NCBI RefSeq assembly: GCF_035573695.1
Contig: NZ_CP121694.1
Span: 1,340,501 to 1,404,500, forward strand
Length of the DNA stretch: 64,000 nucleotides
From: Metallumcola ferriviriculae
GTDB lineage: Bacteria; Bacillota; JADQBR01
Reading direction: 5' to 3'
Shown here: positions 8,185-16,765 of the stretch, piece after piece
Position numbering within the stretch: the first letter of the stretch is position 1
Layout: each line of letters opens with the position of its first letter
Made by a program: the position numbers and the translations under genes
The notes under the pieces: model-generated
Seen by the model: the letters and a program-made list of their open reading frames with translations, nothing else
What the model was told of the DNA's origin: nothing
The model's database searches: none

Positions 8185-9441
8185 ATGGAACCTACCGTAC
8201 AACACAGAGAAACCGGTAATGAACGTTTTGAAAAAGGGCCAGGTATAAGGGAAGGCCTGAAAGATTTCTCAAAACATCTGAATGCCAAGACTATTACGGC
8301 GGGTACGGTGGCAGCCGTGTTTGGTTGTACCGGTCCGGCGCTGCTGGTGATTAACGCCGCGACCAATGGAGGGCTTTCTCAGGTCCAAGCAATATCATGG
8401 CTGTTCTCTATATACTTTTTTGGCGGATTGATTAGTATTTTCTTAGCCCTTCGCTATAAGCAGCCAATAAACGGTGCCTATTCAATACCGGCAGCAGTGA
8501 TGATGATTAGTGCAATGAATTATTTTTCGGTTTATGAAGCAGCAGGTGCATATTTTATTGCCGGATTAATAGTATTAGTGTTAGGATTTTCCGGATTAAT
8601 TGCTAAAGTAATGCGATGGCTTCCGCTGCCGGTAGTTATGGCCATGATTGCAGGAGCAATGATTCGCTTTGGTACGGGTATCATCACCTCAACTGAAGCA
8701 ATGCCCATCATGGGTGCAGCGGCATTAGCCGGCTTTCTCATCCTGCCCAGACTGACTAAGAAGATACCGCCGGTGCTGGGAGCGCTCTTGTTAGGTATCA
8801 TTGCCGCAGCTTTCAGCGGCGGGTTGGATTGGAGCAACGCCAATTATGCTTTTGTTGCACCACAGCTTTTGGTTCCCCAGTTTAGTTTGGATGCACTTCT
8901 TTCCATCGCCATTCCCTTAGCAATACTGGTAATAGGTGCGGAAAACGCCCAAGCTGCAGGTGTCTTGATGGCTCAAGATTACAAGCCGCCAATTAATGCC
9001 ATGACCATCGTCAGTGGACTTGGCGGGATGGTAACAGCTTTCTTTGGCGGTCATAACGCCAACATTGCCGGGCCGATGACCGCAATCTGCTCTTCCGAGG
9101 AAGCCGGCGACAACAAGGAAGGCCGTTATGTTGCCAGCGTAATAAACGGTGTCCTTTTTGGTGGCTTTGGTCTGCTGGCAAGCCTGGCATTAGCATTTGT
9201 GTCCGGATTGCCCAAGTCTTTGATTGGTATCGTGGCAGGGCTAGCAATGATAGGCGTTCTCTTGAGCGCATTCCAGGAAGCGTTTGCACCTAAGAAATTT
9301 AAGACAGGCGCTTTCTTTGCCTTGATTATAGCCATGAGTGGGATTACCATTTTTAAGGTTAGTGCACCGTTTTGGGCTCTTGTTGGTGGAGTGGTAGTAT
9401 CATATTTGACGGAACCACAAGATTTTCAAAGGACAGAATAA
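8185..9441 (+). CDS. BenE-family (benzoate/H+ symporter-like) permease
   Basis: The 418-residue protein has about 11-12 hydrophobic segments and a soluble N-terminus of roughly 45 residues. The blocks VFGCTGPALLVINAA, QPINGAYSIPAAVMM and FGGHNANIAGPMTAIC resemble the BenE family, whose members import benzoate or related acids with protons. SD AAAGGAGG precedes ATG 8185. Its place inside the operon suggests it imports the carboxylic acid substrate of the pathway. Substrate identity cannot be read from sequence. Confidence 0.75.
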   Translation: MEPTVQHRETGNERFEKGPGIREGLKDFSKHLNAKTITAGTVAAVFGCTGPALLVINAATNGGLSQVQAISWLFSIYFFGGLISIFLALRYKQPINGAYSIPAAVMMISAMNYFSVYEAAGAYFIAGLIVLVLGFSGLIAKVMRWLPLPVVMAMIAGAMIRFGTGIITSTEAMPIMGAAALAGFLILPRLTKKIPPVLGALLLGIIAAAFSGGLDWSNANYAFVAPQLLVPQFSLDALLSIAIPLAILVIGAENAQAAGVLMAQDYKPPINAMTIVSGLGGMVTAFFGGHNANIAGPMTAICSSEEAGDNKEGRYVASVINGVLFGGFGLLASLALAFVSGLPKSLIGIVAGLAMIGVLLSAFQEAFAPKKFKTGAFFALIIAMSGITIFKVSAPFWALVGGVVVSYLTEPQDFQRTE

Positions 9442-9464
9442 ACAATAAAAGAATAATGAAATGC

Positions 9465-9490
9465 AAGGTGAGAGGCTCTGCACCTTTTTT
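9465..9490 (+). terminator. Weak hairpin-T tract between permease and NadC-like gene (possible attenuator)
   Basis: AAGGTG pairs with CACCTT around a 10-base loop and is followed by a T run. The short stem suggests partial termination. Its 5' arm and loop (GGTGAGAGGCTC, 9467-9478) are the exact complement of 8140-8151 on the other side of the permease gene. Confidence 0.4.
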
Positions 9491-9536
9491 CTAAAAGTAC
9501 ACTTTTTGAACATCCTAATTAAAGGGGGTATCAGGG

Positions 9537-10352
9537 TTGCACTACGGAACAATTGACGTAAGAGAGATACTATTTCATTCAATTCACAATAAACACATTA
9601 CCGCCCGGATCACGGTGGAACGAGAAGGCGTAATTGCCGGCAGTAAATATGCTCGTGAAAAGCTGGCCGAGCTGGGAGTTAAGGTAGAATATCTGGCAGA
9701 AGACGGAGCAAAGGTGTTACCGGATGATGTGGTGGCAGCCATTTCCGGTACCCCAAAACAAATCACAAGTGCTGAAGATGCAGTGATAGGCAATCTTACC
9801 AAGACCTCCGGTATAGCTACTGCCTCCACACAAGCCGTAAAGCTTGCTGACGGCAAAATACGTATAGTATCCGGGGCCTGGAAGAAGATGCCTCTGTTAA
9901 TCAAGCATATGGTTAGGGAAGCAGTGGCCATAGGTGGTGCTGCATTTCGCATTGCCGATACTCCCTTTGTCTATTTAGACAAAAACTATGTTCGCATTTT
10001 CAACAAGAGTATCCCGGCTGTTTTAAAAGCCGCCAAAATAATGCCTGACCGCTTAGCAGTTATTCAATTAAGAGGGGAAACAGGTTCTATTGGTGAAGAA
10101 GTAGCAGAAGCGGCTGCCGGCGGAGCAGATATACTGATGATTGATACCGGTAAACATGCGGACGCCGTGGAAGCCATAAAAGTGCTCAATCAATTGGGCA
10201 TCCGTCAGGATAAACAGGTAGCATTTGCCGGAGGAGTGCAAATCGAGGATATACCGGATTATGCCCGGTTAGGGATAGACATTCTCGATATAGGCAGCCG
10301 AATTATAGACGCTCCGCTATTAGATATGAAGATGGATGTAATCAATACCTGA
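9537..10352 (+). CDS. NadC/ModD-like phosphoribosyltransferase-fold protein, altered active site
   Basis: A 271-residue protein with quinolinate phosphoribosyltransferase architecture: an N-terminal sandwich domain, NLTKTSGIATASTQAV, then a barrel ending FAGGVQIEDIPDYARLGIDI. Key NadC motifs are changed. TRKTTPG reads SGAWKKMPL, GGGxNHR reads GGAAFRIAD, and IKDNH reads LDKNY. True quinolinate conversion is therefore doubtful. Start is TTG 9537 with AAAGGGGG upstream. The nickel-pincer cofactor is made from nicotinic acid adenine dinucleotide, so a pyridine-nucleotide enzyme in a lar operon may feed or remodel cofactor precursor, or act on a pyridine-like substrate. Both ideas are inference. 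Confidence 0.65.
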   Translation: MHYGTIDVREILFHSIHNKHITARITVEREGVIAGSKYAREKLAELGVKVEYLAEDGAKVLPDDVVAAISGTPKQITSAEDAVIGNLTKTSGIATASTQAVKLADGKIRIVSGAWKKMPLLIKHMVREAVAIGGAAFRIADTPFVYLDKNYVRIFNKSIPAVLKAAKIMPDRLAVIQLRGETGSIGEEVAEAAAGGADILMIDTGKHADAVEAIKVLNQLGIRQDKQVAFAGGVQIEDIPDYARLGIDILDIGSRIIDAPLLDMKMDVINT

Positions 10353-10363
10353 GGAGTGGTGTT

Positions 10364-11260
10364 ATGGAATTAAACCTGCTGGAAAAAACCGAACTTTGGA
10401 TTGAAAACTTAAAATTAAACAATGCAAACCTCAACGAAATTGCCCAGGTTGTCTCCCAAACACTGATGCTGCCCCGGGAAAAGGTTTTGGTTGTAGATGT
10501 GCGGGAAACCCACATTACTCTGGATATTTTGCAGCGATACATCCATGCGGAGCAGTTTTTTGGAAAGAAGCGTCAGTTGTTGGCGGCATTATCTCAGGTA
10601 TCCGGAGTAGAAATTTTTCCGGAAACAGATATTCATTCTGATGGTATCCTGGGTTCCATTGCCCTTAATGACGAAGAAGCTGTCCGGGCCATTGATAATA
10701 CCCAGCGGATGCGTGATGAAATAATGATAAATCTTCAAAAACGGGTAAAGGTATTTCCCACTGGTTTTGAGGTAAAGAGAGGTATGATTGAAGATACAAA
10801 TACCCCTTTGATCAGCAGTACCATGGAAGCGGCAGGCTATAAGGTCAATACAGGGGATAGTTTGGACGATGATGAGACACTGATATCAGGCATGCTGCGC
10901 AAGGCTGTCTATGAAGGGTACGGCATAATTATTACCACCGGCGGCATTGGTGCCGAGGATAAGGACAAAACTGTGGAGGCGGTACTGAAGATAGACCCCG
11001 ACGCCGCCACTCCATATATTGTTAAATTTGAAAAAGGCAAGGGCCGGCATAAAAAAGAGGGTGTACGGATTGCCGTTGGTCAATCAGGCAATGCTTTAAT
11101 TGTATCGCTGCCTGGCCCAAATGATGAAGTAAAACTGTGTTTGGAAGTTCTGCTGCCGGAGTTGGAAAAAGACGTATCCAAAGAACGGCTGGCTTCCAAG
11201 CTGGCAGACGTACTGCGTCATAAGTTAGGCCATAAGTTTAAACACGAGATGCATCATTAA
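10364..11260 (+). CDS. CinA/MoaB-like (MoCF domain) protein
   Basis: A 298-residue protein. The first 125 residues are unrecognised apart from VVDVRETHITLDILQ. The second half is a MoCF-biosynthesis domain: TGFEVKRGMIEDTNTP, GYKVNTGDSLDDDET, IITTGGIGAEDKDKTVEAV and VSLPGPNDEVKLCLE. CinA-type MoCF domains hydrolyse ADP-ribose-like dinucleotides, while MoaB/MogA types adenylate molybdopterin. Beside a NadC-like gene and lar genes, nucleotide processing for the pincer cofactor is a reasonable inference, but no molybdenum genes are nearby to exclude or support that route. It follows the NadC-like gene by 11 bases. Confidence 0.65.
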   Translation: MELNLLEKTELWIENLKLNNANLNEIAQVVSQTLMLPREKVLVVDVRETHITLDILQRYIHAEQFFGKKRQLLAALSQVSGVEIFPETDIHSDGILGSIALNDEEAVRAIDNTQRMRDEIMINLQKRVKVFPTGFEVKRGMIEDTNTPLISSTMEAAGYKVNTGDSLDDDETLISGMLRKAVYEGYGIIITTGGIGAEDKDKTVEAVLKIDPDAATPYIVKFEKGKGRHKKEGVRIAVGQSGNALIVSLPGPNDEVKLCLEVLLPELEKDVSKERLASKLADVLRHKLGHKFKHEMHH

Positions 11261-11291
11261 ACATCAAGATACAAAGGTAAGGAGGGAGATT

Positions 11292-12077
11292 ATGAACAAG
11301 ACACAAATCAAGGAAGCCGCCGAAATATTATACCGGGCAGGCCAAGAGCTGGACCCCGTGGCGGCGCTAACGGAAAAATACCCGCAAATCACATTAGACG
11401 ATGCCTACCAGATCCAAATAACCAATATTGACAAGAAAGTTTCCGAGGGCGCGAAAGTAGTAGGTAAAAAGATTGGACTTACCAGCAGAGCAATGCAGGA
11501 AATGCTGGGCGTGCCCGAGCCCGATTACGGACACTTGTTGGATAATATGGTGCTGGAAGAAGAGCTGCCCGTAAAATTGTCGAACTTGCTGCAGCCTAAG
11601 GTTGAGGCGGAAATTGCCTTTATTTTAAAAGAGGAACTAAAAGGCCCGGGAGTGACCCTGTCGAAAGTTCTGCAGGCTACAGAGGGTGTCATGCCGGCTT
11701 TTGAAATTATAGACAGCCGGGTAAAGGATTGGAAGATAAAGATTCAGGATACCGTAGCGGATAATGCTTCCAGCGCCGCTGTCATTCTTGGAAGTAGAAT
11801 GATCCCCGTCCAGGAAATCGACCTGAAGCATGCGGGTCTGGTGCTGGAGAAAAACGGGCGCATACTGGATACTGCGGCAGGTGCGGCAGTGCTGGGACAT
11901 CCCGCTATGGCAGTAGCATGGTTGGCAAACAAACTTGCTCAGTACGATATATCTTTGAAGCCGGGGGAAATTATCCTGTCCGGTTCACTGACCAAAGCTT
12001 ACGAAGTTACCGGCAGTGACATCTTTACCGCAACTTTTGGCGGCTTAGGTTTGGTGAAAGCGGTATTTGCGAACTAA
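11292..12077 (+). CDS. 2-hydroxypenta-2,4-dienoate hydratase / 4-oxalocrotonate decarboxylase family
   Basis: This 261-residue enzyme hydrates 2-hydroxypenta-2,4-dienoate to 4-hydroxy-2-oxovalerate, or decarboxylates 4-oxalocrotonate first; the two families are close. Family blocks are VGKKIGLTSRAMQEMLGVPEPDYGHL (in pieces), QPKVEAEIAFIL with its metal-binding acidic residues, FEIIDSRVKDWKI, TVADNASSAAVILG and PGEIILSGSLTKA. SD AAGGAGGGA precedes the ATG. It is the first of three consecutive lower meta-cleavage genes and defines the substrate class the operon must generate. Confidence 0.88.
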   Translation: MNKTQIKEAAEILYRAGQELDPVAALTEKYPQITLDDAYQIQITNIDKKVSEGAKVVGKKIGLTSRAMQEMLGVPEPDYGHLLDNMVLEEELPVKLSNLLQPKVEAEIAFILKEELKGPGVTLSKVLQATEGVMPAFEIIDSRVKDWKIKIQDTVADNASSAAVILGSRMIPVQEIDLKHAGLVLEKNGRILDTAAGAAVLGHPAMAVAWLANKLAQYDISLKPGEIILSGSLTKAYEVTGSDIFTATFGGLGLVKAVFAN

Positions 12078-12089
12078 TTTTAGGGGAAA

Positions 12090-12992
12090 ATGGGAGTGAT
12101 AACATTGGTCAAAGTAAAAGCAGCTATCATCGGGCCAGGAAATATTGGAATGGACCTGATGTTTAAACTAATTGACAGCGACTACATCGAACTGGATACG
12201 GTAGTAGGCATCGTTCCGGAATCCAATGGACTTAAATTAGCTAGAGAAAAAGGCTATAACGCTACTCATGAGGGTATAGAGGCAATTCTAGGCAATAAGG
12301 ATATCAAGATGGTTTTTGATGCTACAGGTGCCAGGCCGCATATGAAGCATGCCCCACTGTTGGAAAAGGACGATAAGATTGCCGTAGATCTGACACCGGC
12401 AGCAATAGGGCCCTATGTGGTACCGGCCGTAAATGTCGGCAAGCAAATCAATGAAAAGAACGTAAACATGGTTACCTGCGGCGGTCAGGCTACAGTACCC
12501 ATTGTCGCCGCTATTAATGAAGTAGCCGACGTTAAATATGCGGAAATCGTAGCCACCATTTCCAGCAGAAGCGCCGGGCCGGGAACAAGACAGAATATAG
12601 ACGAGTTCACCCAGACCACAGCCAAAGCCTTAGAGGACGTTGGCGGAGCGGAACAAGGTAAGGCTATCATCGTTTTAAATCCGGCAGAGCCGCCCATTAT
12701 AATGCGGGATACCGTATATGTCAGGGTAGCTAATCCTGATGAAAAGGTAATTATGGAAGCAGTGGAGAAAATGGTGGCTAAGGTTCAGCAGTATGTGCCC
12801 GGCTACCGACTGAAAGTGCCGCCTATCTTTGAAGGCGATAAAGTAACGGTAATGTTGGAAGTTGTAGGCGCCGGTCATTATTTACCCAAGTATGCCGGCA
12901 ACCTGGATATCATGACATCCGCGGCAAAAGCCGTTGGCGATAAAATTGCGCAAAAGCTGCTGGAAAAGCCCGAAGCAAGGGAGGTAATTTAG
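12090..12992 (+). CDS. Acylating acetaldehyde dehydrogenase (DmpF/MhpF type)
   Basis: Converts acetaldehyde, CoA and NAD+ to acetyl-CoA while bound to the aldolase encoded next. The Rossmann loop is [13 protein letters not shown], the catalytic Cys lies in [12 protein letters not shown], and [18 protein letters not shown] is near the C-terminus. Full family length. Two starts are possible: ATG 12090 (SD AGGGG) or TTG 12105 (SD GGGAG), the latter giving the usual short N-terminus before KVKAAIIG. It abuts the aldolase gene directly, typical for the channelled complex. Confidence 0.92.
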   Translation: MGVITLVKVKAAIIGPGNIGMDLMFKLIDSDYIELDTVVGIVPESNGLKLAREKGYNATHEGIEAILGNKDIKMVFDATGARPHMKHAPLLEKDDKIAVDLTPAAIGPYVVPAVNVGKQINEKNVNMVTCGGQATVPIVAAINEVADVKYAEIVATISSRSAGPGTRQNIDEFTQTTAKALEDVGGAEQGKAIIVLNPAEPPIIMRDTVYVRVANPDEKVIMEAVEKMVAKVQQYVPGYRLKVPPIFEGDKVTVMLEVVGAGHYLPKYAGNLDIMTSAAKAVGDKIAQKLLEKPEAREVI

Positions 12993-14006
12993 ATGTCAAA
13001 GCATATTAGAATAGTAGATACCACATTGCGAGACGGCATGCATGCCGTTAGCCACCGGTTTACCCCCGATGATATGGCTGAAATAGCGGCAGGACTTGAT
13101 GCTGCCGGTATTGACACCATAGAAATAGGACATGGTGATGGATTGGCCGGTTCCTCATTTCAATACGGCTTTGCTGCGGCAACTGATGAGGATTACCTCA
13201 AGGCGGTATCCGGTGTATTAAAAAACGCCAAACTAGACGTACTACTCCTGCCCGGGATAGGCACTATGGAGGAACTGGAACTGGCGGCCAAGTACAATGC
13301 CAAGGTAGCCAGAGTAGCTACTCATGTAACTGAGGCTGACATTGGCGAACAGCATCTTAAATTAGCCAAAGAATTAGGTATGGAAGCAGTAGGCTTCTTG
13401 ATGATGTCCCACATGGTTGGCGTAGACAAGGTAGTAGAGCAGGCGAAATTGTTTGAAAGCTACGGTGCGGACAAAATTTATGTTACGGATTCGGCCGGGG
13501 CCATGACCCCTAAAGACGTTACAGCACGTATTAAGGCTGTAAAGGAGGCCGTTTCCGTTCCAATTGGGCACCATGCCCATAATAATTTGAGTCTTGCTGT
13601 AGCTAATACTCTGGCGGCTGTAGAAGCCGGTGCAGATATGGTGGATGGAACCTGTAAGGGTCTTGGCGCCGGAGCTGGTAATACACAAACAGAAGTTTTA
13701 GTGGCGGTTTTGGACAAATTAGGGTATGATACGGGTATAGATCTTTATAAAATAATGGATGTGGCTGATGATATTGTTGTACCGAAAATGAAAAGAGCTC
13801 AAGTAATAGATAAAAATTCTTTAAGCATTGGCTATGCCGGTGTATACGGCAGTTTCCTGCTGCATTCACTGCGCGCAGCGGAAAAATTCCAGGTTGATGC
13901 CAGGGATATCCTAGTGGAATTAGGAAAACGGAAAACTGTAGGCGGGCAGGAAGACATGATTGTTGATGTGGCCTACGAGCTGAGTCAGAAACAAGCAGCA
14001 AATTAG
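12993..14006 (+). CDS. 4-hydroxy-2-oxovalerate aldolase (DmpG/MhpE type)
   Basis: A 337-residue TIM-barrel class II aldolase splitting 4-hydroxy-2-oxovalerate into pyruvate and acetaldehyde, which is passed to the preceding dehydrogenase. RIVDTTLRDGMHAVSHRF holds the metal Asp and catalytic region; the metal His pair lies in IGHHAHNNLSLAV. The C-terminal communication domain (VGGQEDMIVDVAYEL) is complete. SD AGGGAGG lies in the end of the previous gene. A strong terminator follows, so it is the last gene of this transcript. Confidence 0.93.
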   Translation: MSKHIRIVDTTLRDGMHAVSHRFTPDDMAEIAAGLDAAGIDTIEIGHGDGLAGSSFQYGFAAATDEDYLKAVSGVLKNAKLDVLLLPGIGTMEELELAAKYNAKVARVATHVTEADIGEQHLKLAKELGMEAVGFLMMSHMVGVDKVVEQAKLFESYGADKIYVTDSAGAMTPKDVTARIKAVKEAVSVPIGHHAHNNLSLAVANTLAAVEAGADMVDGTCKGLGAGAGNTQTEVLVAVLDKLGYDTGIDLYKIMDVADDIVVPKMKRAQVIDKNSLSIGYAGVYGSFLLHSLRAAEKFQVDARDILVELGKRKTVGGQEDMIVDVAYELSQKQAAN

Positions 14007-14012
14007 GATGAT

Positions 14013-14041
14013 AAAGGATACCTGCAACAGGTATCCTTTTT
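14013..14041 (+). terminator. Rho-independent terminator after the aldolase gene
   Basis: A 12-bp perfect stem (AAAGGATACCTG with its complement, 3-base loop) is followed by T residues. larB-larC therefore either depend on readthrough or have their own promoter in 14042-14105; none is obvious there. Confidence 0.85.
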
Positions 14042-14105
14042 GCGTTACATCGGAATAGTAAGGTGTAAGTTGATATTACTCAATAAACTAAAAGGGTGAG
14101 ACTCA

Positions 14106-14864
14106 GTGCATGAGAAAAAACTTAAGCAGTTATTATCAGATATAAAACATGGCAATGTTGATGTAGATGAGGCTTATGCAGCTCTCAAAAGCCTCCCCTT
14201 CGAGGACCTGGGCTTTGCAAAAATCGATAATCACCGTCAAATACGTAACGGCTTTCCCGAGGTTATCTACTGTGCCGGCAAAACTACTGAGCACATTGCG
14301 GCTATTATGCAGAAATTGGAGGCAGTCAGCGACAGCAACATTCTGGCAACACGAGCCAGTCAGGAGGCTTATGAAGCAGTAGCCGAGGTTATCCCTGACG
14401 CCCAATACCAGAAAATTCCTCGTTTGATTACCGTCCTCAGAGGAGAACAGGAGAGCAGGGGAAACATCTTGGTAGTCAGTGCCGGTACCTCCGACCAGCC
14501 GGTTGCGGAAGAGGCCGCTATTACAGCAGAAGTAATGGGTAATCATGTAGAGCGGCTTTATGATACCGGAGTTGCTGGGATTCACCGGCTGCTAAGCCAG
14601 CAGGAAAAACTACAGCAGGCAAGAGCGGTGATTGTTGTAGCCGGTATGGAAGGAGCGTTGGCCAGTGTAGTCGGCGGCCTAGTGGACAAGCCGGTTATTG
14701 CCGTGCCGACCAGTGTTGGTTACGGTGCCAGCTTCCATGGGTTGGCCGCACTGCTAAGCATGTTGAACAGCTGTGCTTCCGGTGTTACTGTAGTGAATAT
14801 AGATAATGGTTTCGGTGCAGGCTATGCGGCCGCCTTAATAAACAAAATGGGGGAGGCGGATTGA
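14106..14864 (+). CDS. larB: LarB, NaAD carboxylase/hydrolase for nickel-pincer cofactor
   Basis: LarB carboxylates C5 of nicotinic acid adenine dinucleotide and releases AMP, giving the pyridinium biscarboxylate mononucleotide used by LarE. The protein has a small N-terminal domain followed by a PurE-like domain: ILVVSAGTSDQPVAEEAA, VVAGMEGALASVVGGL and VPTSVGYGASFHGLAAL. The Cys in MLNSCASGVTVVNIDNGFG matches the LarB Cys that forms the covalent adduct. Start is GTG with GGGTGAG upstream. It overlaps larC by 4 bases (translational coupling). Confidence 0.93.
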   Translation: MHEKKLKQLLSDIKHGNVDVDEAYAALKSLPFEDLGFAKIDNHRQIRNGFPEVIYCAGKTTEHIAAIMQKLEAVSDSNILATRASQEAYEAVAEVIPDAQYQKIPRLITVLRGEQESRGNILVVSAGTSDQPVAEEAAITAEVMGNHVERLYDTGVAGIHRLLSQQEKLQQARAVIVVAGMEGALASVVGGLVDKPVIAVPTSVGYGASFHGLAALLSMLNSCASGVTVVNIDNGFGAGYAAALINKMGEAD

Positions 14865-16084
14865 TGAAAACAGCTCATTTTCAATGTTTGGCAGGAATAA
14901 GCGGCGATATGATACTAGGTGCTCTGGTTGATGCAGGGTTGGAGTTTGATCGTTTAAAAGAGGAAATAAGTAAACTGAATATCGCCGACTATGCATTAGA
15001 ACAGCATCAGGTAGTAAAAAACGGTATATCCGGCACCAAGGTAGATGTCATTATAAACGAAACAAATGCCCACAGACACCTCCGAGATATAGAAAAGATT
15101 ATTACCGGCAGCGGCCTTTCTCCGTCAGTCAAAGAAAAATGCATTGTAATTTTTCACAAAATAGCGGCGGCGGAAGCAAAAGTTCACAACACTACCGTGG
15201 AGAAAATACATTTTCATGAAGTAGGTTCTTTGGATGCAGTTATAGATGTAGCGGGCTCTGTTGCCGGCCTGGAATTATTAGGAGTGGAAAAAGTCACAGC
15301 TTCAAAGGTGCATGTGGGCACGGGCTTTACAAAATGTGCCCACGGGCAAATTCCCCTGCCGGCTCCGGCCACATTGGAACTGCTCCAAGGAGTTCCCGTC
15401 TACTGCCAAGGAATTGAAAAAGAATTGGTTACTCCCACGGGAGCAGCCATTATTACCGCCCTTGCGGACGCTTTCGGAGAAATGCCTGCTATGTCCGTTA
15501 CTAATATTGGTTATGGTGCAGGTACCAGGGACTTGCAGATACCCAATCTTCTGAGACTTTCCTTAGGTGACAGTACACCCGAAGAAAGCGGCGGCTTTCC
15601 GGATGTACGCTTTAACGGCAGTGGAAGTGTTCGGCAGAGGGAGGAAGTGATGGTTGAGGTAAATATCGATGATTATAATCCTGAATTCTATGATTACCTC
15701 TTTAACCGGCTTTTTGCGCAGGGAGCACACGACGTGTTTTTGCAGCCCATTCAAATGAAAAAAAATCGGCCCGCCGTTAAATTGAATGTACTCACTCACC
15801 AAGATAAGATGGAAAGCATACTGGAAACCATTTTTCGGGAAACCAGCACCATAGGGGTTAGAGCATATCCCGTTACCAAGTACATGCTGCCTTACGAAAT
15901 TAAGACTTTGGCCACAAAGTACGGTGATATCAAGGTGAAGGTGGCTTCCTTGAACAATAAAACTACTTCCATAAATCCCGAATACGAAGACTGCCGCGCC
16001 AAGGCTGAATTATTCCAAGAACCTGTTAAAGTTGTTTATGAGTATGTCAAATCTGCGGCACAGCACGCATTTGCGAAAAAGTAA
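14861..16084 (+). CDS. larC: LarC, nickel insertase for the pincer cofactor
   Basis: LarC is the CTP-dependent cyclometallase that inserts nickel into the dithiolated precursor. This 407-residue protein starts with CLAGISGDMILGALVDAG, continues with IHFHEVGSLDAVIDVAG and VTPTGAAIITALAD, and ends with the LarC2 region carrying MVEVNIDDYNPEFYDYLF and INPEYEDCRAKAEL. In some lactobacilli LarC needs a programmed frameshift between LarC1 and LarC2; here both parts are in one continuous frame. The stop codon lies inside the downstream terminator stem. Confidence 0.93.
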   Translation: MMKTAHFQCLAGISGDMILGALVDAGLEFDRLKEEISKLNIADYALEQHQVVKNGISGTKVDVIINETNAHRHLRDIEKIITGSGLSPSVKEKCIVIFHKIAAAEAKVHNTTVEKIHFHEVGSLDAVIDVAGSVAGLELLGVEKVTASKVHVGTGFTKCAHGQIPLPAPATLELLQGVPVYCQGIEKELVTPTGAAIITALADAFGEMPAMSVTNIGYGAGTRDLQIPNLLRLSLGDSTPEESGGFPDVRFNGSGSVRQREEVMVEVNIDDYNPEFYDYLFNRLFAQGAHDVFLQPIQMKKNRPAVKLNVLTHQDKMESILETIFRETSTIGVRAYPVTKYMLPYEIKTLATKYGDIKVKVASLNNKTTSINPEYEDCRAKAELFQEPVKVVYEYVKSAAQHAFAKK

Positions 16085-16130
16085 GGCCCAGTCAAGGATG
16101 CCTTTTTGCCCTTGATAGGGCCTTACTTTT
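16077..16130 (+). terminator. Long terminator hairpin after larC
   Basis: AAAAGTAAGGCCC pairs with GGGCCTTACTTTT, and TCAAGG/CCTTGA extends the stem inside, giving a long cruciform that includes the larC stop codon. It ends the nickel-pincer operon. Confidence 0.8.
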
Positions 16131-16233
16131 GGTTGATAAGTTGTATAATTAAGTCGTATCTTCTACAAATAAAAGTGCTTCGGGCCTAGGTAGAATCAAG
16201 GTTTTGAAGCATTTTCAAATTTCATTTGTATGG

Positions 16234-16510
16234 CTATTTCATTTGTACATTCAGACAGTTTAAGATTAGTTGTTGTTCTTCATCACATTGGGTGATAACT
16301 TTTGTCGCAATTCCCTCGATTTCTACCGTTTCTTTGCGAATGCTTTTTAGCCGTTCTATGATGTGTTCAAAGGTATACTTTTTGTTTTGTCCTACTTGGT
16401 CAGTTTCGAAAAGTGGTGTAAGCCGTTGTTTTGCATTCCACATCAAATAGTAAGCTAACATACATAAGAATATATGACATTTTATTCTGTCATCTGTTTT
16501 GTGATAGTGT
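16234..16510 (-). pseudogene. C-terminal remnant of an IS1634-like transposase
   Basis: The minus-strand frame reads TDDRIKCHIFLCMLAYYLMW, then NAKQRLTPLF and EIEGIATKVI before its stop. The K-x-HIFLCMLAYY block is typical of the last 100 residues of IS1634/IS1549-type transposases. The catalytic domain is missing upstream, so it is a dead fragment. It marks the start of a roughly 1.6-kb stretch of transposon debris between larC and the SGNH hydrolase gene. Confidence 0.65.
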
Positions 16511-16582
16511 CCGCAGCCTAGTTAAATGACGAAAATATATAAATTATCGCCAGTTTTCATGACGGATAAAAAGGAAAAAGAG

Positions 16583-16765
16583 AGCCGACAGCGTAATTGA
16601 CTTAAAGGAGTCGTCAAGTTACCTGTCGGCTTTAGACTTAAAAGATTTTCATCGCCGTAGTGATCAAATGACAGTCGCCGAGGCTGTGGAGAGTGTGGAC
16701 AACACGGTTTTCGTTGTCCAAGGAGCCCTGTGCGTCAACCTGAAGCGTAGCGAAAGGTTGTCCAC
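16583..16765. other. Structured non-coding segment with three stem-loops
   Basis: AGCCGACAG at 16583 pairs with CTGTCGGCT at 16623, with an inner pairing. GGACAAC at 16697 pairs with GTTGTCC at 16713. CAACCT at 16736 pairs with AGGTTG at 16755. In addition GTGGACAAC (16695) exactly complements GTTGTCCAC (16757), so two alternative folds are possible. No coding frame was recognised in 16511-16881. It could be the end of a transposon, an RNA, or both. Confidence 0.4.

Noticed and set aside
14861-16084. Programmed frameshift in larC as in lactobacilli
   Set aside because: LarC1 and LarC2 regions are in one uninterrupted frame here.
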